Source of the DNA: Lolium rigidum | Lineage: Eukaryota > Streptophyta > Magnoliopsida > Poales > Poaceae | DNA: 64,000 nucleotides | NCBI RefSeq assembly: GCF_022539505.1 | Contig: NC_061508.1 | Location: forward strand, 35,272,256-35,336,255 | Reading direction: 5' to 3' | In this document: piece by piece, positions 1-9,800 of the stretch | How positions within the stretch are numbered: position 1 is the first letter of the stretch | Layout of the letters: every line of letters begins with the position of its first letter | Made by a program: the position numbers and the translations under genes | The notes under the pieces: generated by a model | The model's input: only the letters and a program-made list of their open reading frames with translations | The model's database searches: none | Told to the model about the DNA's origin: nothing

Positions 1-1055
1 AGGTCGCCGACGCCGCCCCCGGAGCTCCCGTCGTCCACCTTCGCCGCCGATGACGACCTCCGGTGCCGCCCGCCCTGCGACGACCCCGACCTCCTACCCA
101 GCCACGACGTGCTCCTCCTATGCGTCGCCGACGATCCCTGCTTCACCATGTACACCGGCGGCGAGTCCTCCGTGTCGCCCTTGTTGGCGTGGTCGTAGTC
201 GTGGACGCGACCACCGCCGCCGCAGCAGCACGCGCAGAGGACCACCGCCAACACGACGGCCGAGACGATCACCGCGGCGAGAACCAAGATATCTCCGAGG
301 CCGGACGCCGACCCGGGCGGTGGCGCGACATCCGGTCGCTTGCACTGCTGGCCGGGGTTCGGCACGAAGCAGAGGTACTGGTTCCCGCGGAACCCGGCGG
401 CGTCGAACCGCCTGAACGCCTCCGGGACGACGCCGTCGAGGTCGTTGTCGGAGACGTCGAAGGACTTGAGCGCGGGGGGCGGCGCGGGAGGGAGTTCCCC
501 GGAGAAGCTATTGCGCTCGAGGTGGAGCTCGATGAGCGCCTCGGCCTGGACGACGGACGCCGGGATGGGACCCGAGAGATCGTTGCCGTCGAGCCAGAGC
601 TTCTTGAGGTGGTTGAGGTTGGGGAAGAACTCGTCGTGGATGGGGCCGTCGAACTTGTTGTCGGAGAGGTACATGGACTTGAGCGCCGTGAGACGGTGGA
701 AGCTGGGGAGCGGGCCGGTGAAGTTGTTGCTGGCGAAGGAGACGGAGCGGAGGTCGGGGAAGCTGGAGAGCGCGTCGACGTCGATGGTGCCGCCGAGCTG
801 GAGCCCGCTGAGGCGGAGGCCCGTGACCTTGCCGTTGCTGCACACGACGCCGTGCCACTCGTGCGATCCGGGCGCGCAGGGGGACTTGCCACCGTCGTTG
901 TTAGTGATGAGCCAGGAGGAAACCGAGGAGGAGTTGGAGAAGGATTTCTTGAGGTGGATCAGCGCCTCCGCCTCCGTCATGCCCTCGTCGGCGGCCACCA
1001 ACGGGAGGACCACGGCGACGGCGAAGAGGAGGAGGTGGAGGGGAGAAGGGCCCAT
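1..1055 (-). CDS. LRR receptor-like kinase, pollen receptor kinase (PRK) type, 5' part only
   Basis: An open frame runs from the ATG at 1055-1053 to the left edge without a stop (351 codons seen). Residues 1-21 form a signal peptide. An LRR N-terminal cap follows (about 24-75, with the motif WHGVVC), then about five leucine-rich repeats (about 78-215). A Cys pair (229 and 238) precedes a Pro-rich linker, and a transmembrane helix lies at about 254-277, ending in a Cys/Gly-rich stretch. A Ser/Arg-rich juxtamembrane segment runs to the edge. The short LRR ectodomain, the acidic start of the mature protein (EGMTEAEALIHLKKSF) and the pattern GLRLSGLQLGGTID fit plant pollen receptor-like kinases, which act at the pollen-tube plasma membrane in polarity and cue perception. 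The kinase domain must lie outside the window, so kinase competence cannot be judged. Third positions are very GC-rich, as in grass 5' exons. A long frame on the opposite strand is only an antisense shadow. The family is firm; the PRK subgroup is likely. Confidence 0.85.
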   Translation of the reverse strand, partial: MGPSPLHLLLFAVAVVLPLVAADEGMTEAEALIHLKKSFSNSSSVSSWLITNNDGGKSPCAPGSHEWHGVVCSNGKVTGLRLSGLQLGGTIDVDALSSFPDLRSVSFASNNFTGPLPSFHRLTALKSMYLSDNKFDGPIHDEFFPNLNHLKKLWLDGNDLSGPIPASVVQAEALIELHLERNSFSGELPPAPPPALKSFDVSDNDLDGVVPEAFRRFDAAGFRGNQYLCFVPNPGQQCKRPDVAPPPGSASGLGDILVLAAVIVSAVVLAVVLCACCCGGGGRVHDYDHANKGDTEDSPPVYMVKQGSSATHRRSTSWLGRRSGSSQGGRHRRSSSAAKVDDGSSGGGVGD

Positions 1056-1686
1056 GGTGGCGGGGAGGCCGGCGTGCGAGACGCGCCTGCCTGAGGATGG
1101 TTCCCGGGGTAGTTTTGGTTTCTTGGGGCTCTGCTTCTTCGCCGGGAATAGTAGGGCGGCCGAGGATGGCGCCAAGGCGCATGCGCGCGCGTGAGGCAGG
1201 GATTTTACCAGCTCAAATGCACGAAATTGTTGCACGTTTGTAGTTCTGCTGCAATTATCAGTGGTCATCTGTGCTTTTAGATCAATAACCCCAAATTGTC
1301 TGCTGCGACTGGCAACTGCAGGACTGCTGCGGCGGCTGCTTGGCCGGGAAATGAACATTGTTGGCTACTTGGCTTAACACGCATCACAGTGGAAGTGTAC
1401 GTGCACTGTTGGAAGGCAATTTTTCATAATTCTCTGAACTTGTACTTGCAAGAAATTTGATCAAACCGGTTTTCAAATCGACAACAAAGTTTCTCAGGGG
1501 GTTATCTGTAAGATCAATTACTTGTCGGTACGTAGTCAGGAAATTCTAGCGTGTAAAATTCAAAGGACATGCCATTCTAGCATTCACATTTTGTTTACAT
1601 GTCATCTTCCATTTCAAGATAGATTACCTTCAATTTTTCTCTTGCATAAATATAACCCCCTTTGAATTTTATTTCAGAATGACATA
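1056..1686. promoter_or_regulatory. Upstream region of the LRR kinase gene
   Basis: About 630 bp upstream of the minus-strand kinase start. The first ~140 bp are GC-rich and probably 5' UTR; the rest is AT-richer, with no gene and no repeat that I recognise. I see no clear TATA box close to the start codon, so the transcription start is unknown. Confidence 0.4.
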
Positions 1687-1701
1687 CATTAAGTATGGAG
1701 T

Positions 1702-3426
1702 TTTTTTAAAAAACTTTCGGGGGGGGGGGGACTCCCCACCTGAATATATTGCTTCAAAAGGGCATTACAAGACCAGGCTCCTGTCCACCCCCAAGGGTTG
1801 ACATTAGTCAGGATATATAGTTTGTTACATTAGAAAACAAGAGGAGATCGACATAAACTCACAGGTTCGTCGACTAAAAGAGGAGACAACATATAGACAC
1901 AGTACAAGGAAGTGCCAACAAACACAGTCGAAGGGTATCACAATACTGAGATCTTGCAAATGTTAGTCTTTCTGAACACAAGCGGACATCCACGGGTTGG
2001 TGGTTCGAGCAATGCTGGTCAACGAGTGCCGTCTGCTTTGTCGAAGGGCCATGCTCCGCCGAGATGACATTGGAGATGAGAAGTTAGCAATGCCTTCGAA
2101 GGGCATTGCAAGACCGAGATTCCAGTAGACTTCACGAACCTTGGCCAGCTGCCATAGGGACGCCAGAGGCACTTGTGGGGAAAGGATTGACACTTCCGCC
2201 ATCGAAGGAGATCGATCAACCGAGACCGCAGCGGGAATATAGAGCTCAACACCGTGATAGCAGTCATCACCCTCGAGCTTCCACAACTGATCGAGAATGG
2301 GGATGAGGGCACCATACGGAAGCGCTGCAAGGCTTCGCCTCACTGGCATGAACAACCCATTTAGGCCACCCGAACAACGAAAGGTTCCACGGCGCCTTCA
2401 AGAAGGAGAATGACACCAATGGTGGCATCATTGCTGGGTTTTCACCCGCAACCAGCACCGCAGGCCTTGTGCTGCCATGCGAAGGGACAAAGGGTAGTCC
2501 ATCGCGACGCCTTCAGGAAGGTGGACGACGCCCACGAGCGCCGTCGTTGCTCAACTTTCGCTAGAACGTCGCCCAAATGCTCACGGGAGCTGGCCTGAGT
2601 ATGGTGCACGCCGTCGATGTGAATGTCCTGGAAAGGGCGCCACGACAGGGCGAGACTTGGCAGAGGAGACACCGAGGTCAGGGGCGGCATCGATGTCGAA
2701 GAAGAGGGCCCCGTCGCGCGGCGCATGGAAGAGGGGCGGTTGGGTCCAGGGCAGGCCTCGAACTGTCGATTCGGAAGCAGACTAGCCTCGACCCGAAGGC
2801 GGACTTGAGGCCGGCCGGCGCCCAGATGGCTGATGGGACGCATCGGCGGCGGGAGCAGCAAACCCGCGCAGACCTGTGGCCGTGAGGTGCTCGACGGCGG
2901 AGTAACGTGTTGGCGGCGGTGCGGTGTGACGGCGGCGGGGGAAGCAGTCTGTGTGGCAGAGGCAGTCGCCGGGCGTAAGGCATCGGTGGATGGGACGAGG
3001 GCTAGGGGGGGCAAGTCGGTCGCCCCTCATGGTGATTGCTGCGGGCGGAGTAGAAGCCACGGCGGATCTCGACGGGGGCGCCATCAATTGGCGCGAGGCC
3101 AAGGCAAGGAGCCCGTCCAGGAGAGCAGCCGCGCGCCCGCAGCAGATCCCGGCGTCCGCCGTCGTCTGGTGCGAGGGCCACAGGCGATGGGTCTGGAGGG
3201 CCGAGGCTGCTCGATTTGAGGGGATTCTTGGGGGTGGGGAGCTTGGATTTTGGGAGGAGATGGCCTCCCGCTGCCACCGTCCGCCGCTGGGCGGCTTCCT
3301 CCGACGGCAGCGGGGATGGAGGGTGGGGTGTGGCGGTGGTGGTGCGGTCACCTCGGAGTCGCCTGGGGGCGACCCGGAGGCGGGGATCCCTGTGATAGAC
3401 TTTGTAATTTCGTAAAAGTGGATCGT
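1702..3426 (-). mobile_element. Poly(A)-type retroposon with 15 bp TSD
   Basis: The 15-mer CATTAAGTATGGAGT occurs at 1687-1701 and again at 3427-3441. Between the copies lies 1725 bp that begins with a T run (1701-1707), which is a poly(A) tail read on the minus strand, followed by an 11-G run. That layout is the signature of target-primed reverse transcription (LINE, SINE or processed transcript). The half nearest the tail is moderately AT-rich and 2430-3390 is strongly GC-rich. No reverse transcriptase or endonuclease motif is visible in any frame, so the copy is non-autonomous or a retrocopied transcript. The frames of 60-215 codons overlap on both strands and look like GC-driven shadows. 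Confidence 0.7.
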
Positions 3427-3441
3427 CATTAAGTATGGAGT

Positions 3442-3923
3442 AAAGTATGATTTCCTGCATTACGAACTGCGGATGTACTGTTCTGTGGAATGTGAGATTA
3501 GTTGTGAAGCCCGTAACTGTACCTTTTTACTTAGAGCAAATCCTGAGCAGGGCAAGGCATAACGCGTCTAATCAAACTGATAATAAAATGCCAAACGAAT
3601 CAAATGTTCTTGGTCTATTTTATAACTTACATTGTCATTCCATGTCCAATTGAATCAACGGAATATGATTACACTGCTAGTAATGCAAGGGTGGAATTCT
3701 TGAGAAAAAGGGGCCTATTTGCACCATACATGCTTCATTTAAGATACATCAAACACCTCCATAGGTATCAGTTTGCCGGGTAAGCACAAGCAGAATTTTG
3801 CAGAAAGTGCAAGCACCTCAAGCAATGGTGTTGCAGAAGTACAAAATCAGGCAGAACGGTCATGTACAAAATGTGAGAGAGAACAAAAAACTCAAATCAC
3901 GTCTAACTCATCAAAATGATCTA
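3442..3923. other. 3' flank of the GET1 gene
   Basis: About 480 bp beyond the GET1 stop codon on the minus strand. It should contain the GET1 3' UTR. I see no further coding exon and no recognisable repeat. Confidence 0.35.
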
Positions 3924-6581
3924 CTAATGCAGAAAAATGGGGACAAGTTTTTGGGATAATAATTTGCTGACGCGAGAAGTCAAAAATAGCCATGGGATAA
4001 TTCCAACCTGCACCCAACAAGGAAGAATTAGACACAGAAAAATGTATTAACTTTCATTTCCATGAAACTTATTCGGTGCAACTTTCATCTGGGCAAGCTT
4101 TTCCAAATATTAAATTTGTTAAGATATTTGTGCACAAAAAATAGAGAGTGTAGCAAAATAAGACAGCCCCATGCTGTATTTTCCTAACCCTTTTAGTTTA
4201 TCTCCAGAAAAGGATATCCCAAAGATCAACATTTCATGTTCATGGGTGATATCTTCAGCAGTGGGATTAAACAATATACAAAGAAGGTCCTTAATTTGAA
4301 GTTTCATTATGCGTACCACAACATGGCCTGTAGCAGGATCGATACCTCTCCAGGAGAACATCCTTCCTGTGAATCATTCAAATTATTAACTTCTTCATAA
4401 TTGCTGATTTATACATATGTGCCATGGGAACAAAAAGGACCAAATGAAGTAATTATGTTCTGATAGTGTAAAGCAAGAACCAAACATCCAAATTGAAACT
4501 CGATAGTATTGTTCCCTTAAAAAATTTGCAAGTATGTCAACACTCCACAACTCAATATTCAAGTAGACAGTAATACTCCCTCCGATTCAAATTAATTGAT
4601 TCAACTTTGTTTAGATATGAATGTATCCAGATGCATTTGTTGACTAGATTAATATGAATCGGAGGGAGTACCAAATACAAATACAAATTTTACTCCAGTA
4701 TCCTTATAGCAATTGTGCATATTGATGATATGAAAATGAACAGAATGATACACTCCGGCAGTTTGTCTATTTGCAGTGAAAAATACCCATATAGTTCGGT
4801 CAAAAAATTACTATATTGTTGATCTTTTAACCATAAATTTCTTTCTAGAGTTCACTAGGCTCCATTCCTTGTGTGCTAATGAGTGCATTTAGTTGTCTTC
4901 TACTCGTTTTAGAAACCGAGTCTGACATAACCTGTCTCTGATTACACTTCTGACCATTAGCTTTCCCATTTAATACAAGTATTAACTACTAAAAAATTAA
5001 TGAGATGGAAGTTTATATGACGAACTTTATATAACTCTGTATCTCAATGTTTCAAAAATGTCAACCGTACACATTACATATAAAACAGCATCTAAAAACG
5101 AAAGGTGGAGTAATATACTAACACAACACAGTGAGCTATCCATGCTTGTAGCTAACAAGGCATTGGAACAAATTGACATGTGAATATGAGATAAGTGGCA
5201 TGACATACCAAAGGGCTGCAGAAGATGCATGGGTACAGTAGTTACAGGTGCACTCCAAAACCACAGAATGAGCAGACCATAGGTTAGGACCTACCACCAG
5301 ATGAATTTACTGAGACACTCCTGAGAGTACAAATGCCAAATAAAATAGATACGAGCTGCAATGAAGAAGCACCTTGGCACCCAACAAAACTTTTCCATAT
5401 TTGTCATGTAAAGACTGCTTCCCCTTAATGTCCGACTGTTGCACTGTAATTGGAAGAAAGAAGGAAAGATAATTAGACGGTGCAGATTGTAAATACACAG
5501 CTTATTAATGTACTACATGCTAATGGATGGGAATTGCTTTGGTAACAACATCGGTGAGTGTTTTTTCTAAAAAAAAATCTCAAACATACATAAATAACAT
5601 TGATAACAAATTACGAGATCAGCTAATATGGAGGAAAGATCACATCCCATGATGCTAACAACACGGCGAACCAACTACAAAGACACCAAGAGTTCACCTC
5701 TAACACTATGAAAGTTCCTTCTCTTTAGCAACAGCCATAGTCAAAGTAGAAACAAGAGAATTTACCAGTTGCAGATTGTAAATGCACAGCTTATTAGTGT
5801 ATTGCATGCTAATGGATGAGAGTTGCTTTAATATCAACATTGGTGAGGTTTTTTCTTTACAGAATTAGTGAGGTTTTTTGTACCAAACAAAAATATACCG
5901 TCCATAATTAATTAGGATTTTAGCTGATATATAGGAAAGATCACATCTCATAATTTGACAGCAAGCTGAACCGATACAAAGACAGCAAGATCGAGTTCAT
6001 CTCTTACACTTTGAAAGTTCCTTCTCTTTAGCAACAGCGAGCCGCTTGAGCTTTGCGCACTGCGCAAACGTCGATGGCCTGCAACATTGAACAGGGAAAT
6101 AATCGGTGAAATGTGACAAACCTAAATACAGGTGGAAAGAACAATTATATCAGAATCACGAAATAAGAAGGGACAGGAGAGGGAGACAGTAAGGAAATAG
6201 CCTACGTTGACAGAAGGCTGGCCTCTTTGTTGATCTCCGAAATTTCCACCCGTAATTTGAGCTGCGCATCGCTTAATGATCCCCTCTGGAAGAGAAGCCG
6301 GCAGGACAACATTACTTGAACATGACTAGCTCTCGAAATTGCATAATGTAGCAGATCCACTAATCCAAGAAAATTTGTAGAATCCCATCCTCCTCAATTA
6401 AACCAAAGATCGATTTAAGTCTCCGGGGGTGGGAGGTGGGGGTGATTCGGTGCCAAATTCATCGAGGGGAAAAAACATGAAGAACTTCCACGGCGCTGAC
6501 CTTCCTGGCGAGATCGAGCATGCTGTCGAGCACATGCAGCGCGGCGACGAGGAGGAATACGAAGATGGCCATCAGAGCCAT
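3924..6581 (-). CDS. GET1: GET1/WRB-like tail-anchored protein insertion receptor
   Basis: Seven exons on the minus strand join in frame: 6581-6501, 6285-6206, 6078-6008, 5443-5373, 5290-5209, 4366-4317 and 4007-3924. All introns have GT-AG ends. The total is 519 nt, giving 172 aa plus TAG. Exon 1 encodes a hydrophobic start (MALMAIFVFLLVAALHVL), the first membrane segment. Exons 2-4 encode the cytosolic coiled coil, with the family-typical stretch STFAQCAKLKRLAVAKEKEL and then SDIKGKQSLHDKYGK. Exon 5 encodes the second membrane segment (LLILWFWSAPV) and HLLQPFG; exon 6 gives RMFSWRGID; exon 7 gives the last membrane segment and SRVSKLL. GET1/WRB sits in the ER membrane and receives tail-anchored proteins from the GET3 ATPase. 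The length fits known plant GET1 proteins as I recall them (about 170-180 aa). The frame continues upstream without a stop to another ATG at 6764, which would add 61 residues including eight His; I prefer the downstream ATG because it starts directly at the membrane segment. Exon joins are inferred from splice sites and protein similarity, without transcript data. Confidence 0.9.
4576..4668. mobile_element. Stowaway MITE (Tc1/Mariner type)
   Basis: A 93 bp element starts CTCCCTCCGATTCA and ends in the inverted copy TGAATCGGAGGGAG. It is flanked on both sides by TA (4574-4575 and 4669-4670). These are the standard Stowaway termini and target site. It lies in intron 5 of the GET1 gene. Confidence 0.93.
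5481..6038. repeat. Diverged tandem duplication covering part of GET1 exon 3
   Basis: Unit 1 (5481-5735) and unit 2 (5770-6038) align along their length, starting at TGCAGATTGTAAAT and ending at CTCTTTAGCAACAGC. Unit 2 contains the 3' part of functional exon 3. In unit 1 the matching exon relic has an in-frame TAG and a ruined splice donor, so it cannot serve as an alternative exon. Confidence 0.75.
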
Positions 6582-6884
6582 GGTCGCCGGTGTCGAGCGG
6601 GGCGCCGCCGCTTCCGCCGCCGCGCGTGGGGTGTTTGGGTGGTGGTGGTGGTGGTGGTGGTGGGTTCGCCCTTCGCCGTGGTTGGGTCTGGCTTGTGCGC
6701 GGCGTGTGGCTCGTGCTCCTGACCGACCGAGGCAGGTAGGCGCCTTGAACTCGGCGTGGTGCAATCCGAGCCGTTGATTGCTGGGCCATCTGTCGTAATC
6801 ACGGCCCAGATTGTTTCAGGAGACCAGATAGGAGCCGGAAGCGAAGGGAAAGGCACCGACCGGGGGTAGGCAAAAGCGAAATCC
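6582..6884. promoter_or_regulatory. Shared bidirectional promoter of GET1 and the cupin gene
   Basis: Only 303 bp separate the two divergent start codons, and both 5' UTRs must fit inside. TGGGCC (6782-6787) and its inverse GGCCCA (6813-6818) form an inverted pair of site II / TCP-type elements, common in promoters of plant housekeeping genes. A GGT microsatellite lies nearer GET1. I see no convincing TATA box. That the region drives both genes is inferred from spacing. Confidence 0.6.
6638..6664. repeat. (GGT)n / (CAC)n microsatellite
   Basis: About eight GGT units in the GET1-cupin intergenic region. Read on the minus strand in the GET1 frame they would encode eight consecutive His if the upstream ATG at 6764 were used. 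Confidence 0.9.
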
Positions 6885-9800
6885 ATGGCGCTGTCGACCG
6901 CGGAGAAGAAGACGGCCGCGGAGATGGTCGCGACGCTGGATCTGCACCGCCACCCCGACGGCGGCTTCTACCTGGAGACCTTCCGCGACCCCTCCGTCGC
7001 GCTCCCCAAGTCCGCGCTCCCACCCCAATGTAAGCCCGCCTTTGTAGGTGGATCGTTTGCTTGATCTCGCGCTGGGCTTGTGTTCTATTCGATTAGACCG
7101 GCCTGAGTGGAGTTTGAGAACATTAGAAGCACTAGGTTCAGTGAATTTTCAGTTCTTGCAAGTAGCTGCAGTCCATTTTGTGAACTGAGTTTGGGAGTGA
7201 TGGTAATTATTTTGATTTAGATCAGGAAACAACGCCTATGCTCGTGAGTGGTGCATGACTATTCGGTTTATGGGGGTTCTCTCAAGAGTTGCTAGCAACA
7301 TCGAATTCGTTCTTGTGAGGTGTATCTCTATAATCCACTAATGAAGATAGCAATATCGGTTTCTTTGTCTATAAGATTGCTCCAAGTTCTCAAATCTTAG
7401 CCGTCAGAAAAGTTTAACTCAACTTCATGATTCTCCATCCAATACTTGTGACCAAAGATTAAACTCTCCACTAATCACTTCTATTGCCTCTTACTACTCC
7501 CTTGTTTCGATTAGCATGCACCGAGAAATTTATTGTTTCTCATGCTTAAATTTTTTGTCGTACATGTGCTGTTTTCTGGTTCAGGAAAACACGCATGTCA
7601 TCATTTTCTAGATACTAGTCAAGTGCCCGTGCTACGCTACGAATCAAAACAAAGTGATTATGGTTTACCAAAGTTATGGCTGAGTTAATCCACTCTAATA
7701 TTTTTATTTATCAATTATAGAGTAAGACTGATAACTTGGTTGAAAGTCAAATTGATGTGTATGGCAATGTGGCACATTAAGTTTATAGACCGGGCGAACA
7801 TTGGTAGGATGAAGAGTAAGTACAGTAGCAAACCTGCATATGTCTATTTGTCCGCGGATACAATCCATCTAACTTTTTTGGGAAATGTATAGATGGCCTG
7901 CGCCCGGAATATTTGCTCATTTGTCATACTTTACTTTGAATTTTGATTATTTTGCACAGTGTCCATCACATATCAGTGACATAGGGTGTGGCCAATGTGC
8001 AAATGTTCATATATTCACGAGATACCGAGCCAACGAATTTTGAGATTGACGAAGTTAACATAGACGTCTAGTTGACTGGCACTATGTCACTGATATGTGA
8101 TGCACACTGCCTCCCACTAAAGAACATTGCCAGAAAGTGTAGAGTTAATCCAGAAAAATGTGAGCACCCATGCTAAAGTTTAGACAAGAATCTGACTTAT
8201 ATTCTATTTTTCTATAGTTTATTGATATCCTGCACTCCTCACGAGGTGTATAAGTCCACGTATTTTTAGTCTAAATTTAAACCTCAATTTTGATCAAAAC
8301 GATGTGAGTTATATGTGTATTTTCTTTGGGTATATAATTTATATTTTTCTATCAAAATGTTTGTCCATGTTGGCCTCGAAATACACTTGAGACTTCTATA
8401 CGCAGACATGGGAGTAATTATCAATATAGTCTCATATTGCCGATTGATTCGTAATCATGCGACTGTAAAAATTTAGACATGTTTCTCAATTCAATAAAAA
8501 AGAGTAGTTCTAATCTACATTTAGATATGCGTACTAACCTACTAATTGTTGTGAAATGTATACGTGGATTGCCTAGCCCTTTCCATCAGTTCGGACTTTT
8601 GGTTCAAGTGGCTAGTGCATGAAGCTTAACATGGTATCAGAGCCCCAGGTCTCGAGTTCAAATCCTGGCTTTCACATGGTTTTAGCAATTAAGCCAAAAA
8701 ATTGCTGTTGTTCATGGTTTTCGCAATTAAGCCTAAAAATTGCTGTTGTCCCCCTCTTTAGTCACCGCTGATGCCCTGTTTCGGTGTGCTCTTCTTCTTT
8801 CACGTGTTAACTTTCTCTTCTCCCGTCACACGCGAGTGGGGGTGTTGTGAATTGTATATGTGGATTGCCTAGCTCTTTCCATCAGTTCGGACTTTTGGTT
8901 CAAGTGGCTAGTGCATGAAGCTTAACACTAATTACTACTATAATTTAGACGTGTGTCTCTATTCAGCAGCAAACTGCAATCAAACTCATGTTAATTCTTA
9001 TTTGGTTGGTGACTTACTGACTGGGAGTAACATATCGTTTAGTATGTGTAACATACGTCATCAATGAAAGAGAAAAGGAACAAATCATTTCTGTCTGCCA
9101 ATTTTTTCTTCTCTTATCCGGAAGCCACGAGCCCCATCTCCTTCCTGCACTTCAGTAGATAGATTCACAAGTTCAACGAGCTAATCCAGGTTTGATGTCC
9201 TTCGTTGCGAGGGATGCAGCCAAGTTGATGGAAGCCCGAAGCTCGTATGTGGCTGCGGCAGTGCCTCAAGCTAGACCATGTTCCTCTCCATTTCTTTCTC
9301 TTGCCCCCGATGCCACCCCCATGTATACTACCCCTGGCCACCCATGCCTGGATCTGGTTAAGCTGAAGTAGAGCACGACAGCATTCCTAAGGATGGTCGC
9401 GGTACTCATTCCACCACAATCCATGATGGTAGCAAGATGGCACGATGGCAGCGAACCAATCAGATCTGGCGCTCAAGCTACGGCGGAGCCAACACCTCTC
9501 CCTCACCAAGGCCTTGTCCCTCCCGCTCGACAGCAGTGGCCAAGCCAGCGCCGTCCCCTCCACCTCTCCTTCAGGCGAGACGGTGGAGCACACATGCCAG
9601 CAGCAGAGTAGGAAGACAGGGATGGAAAAAAATGGCAGCGACTGAGACATTGAGTGTCAGAGGGGGCGGGATACAGAAACAATATAAGCAACGGGGAGAG
9701 GCTTCGGGAGAGATCGCTTGACTACCATGCGCGTGGGTTCACATGGACCCATCCGTCAGGTCTGAGAGGAGGTGGAGTGAACGGACGACCAGAAACTGGA

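Noticed and set aside
63..1094. 343-codon plus-strand open frame at the left end
   Set aside because: It lies antisense to the LRR kinase exon, has low-complexity Glu/Arg/Val composition and matches no family; the minus-strand frame has signal peptide, LRRs and a membrane helix.
2442..3460. Overlapping frames of 100-215 codons on both strands in the GC-rich retroposon body
   Set aside because: All frames are open because of GC content, none has a domain, and they overlap one another.
7497..7520. Stowaway-like CTCCCTTGTTTCGATT
   Set aside because: No matching inverted end or TA-flanked partner was found, so a second Stowaway is not supported.
8590..8675. Possible tRNA gene, because of GGTTCAAGTGG and GAGTTCAAATCC
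   Set aside because: It does not fold into a plausible cloverleaf and lies within the TRIM, spanning its LTR and primer site.
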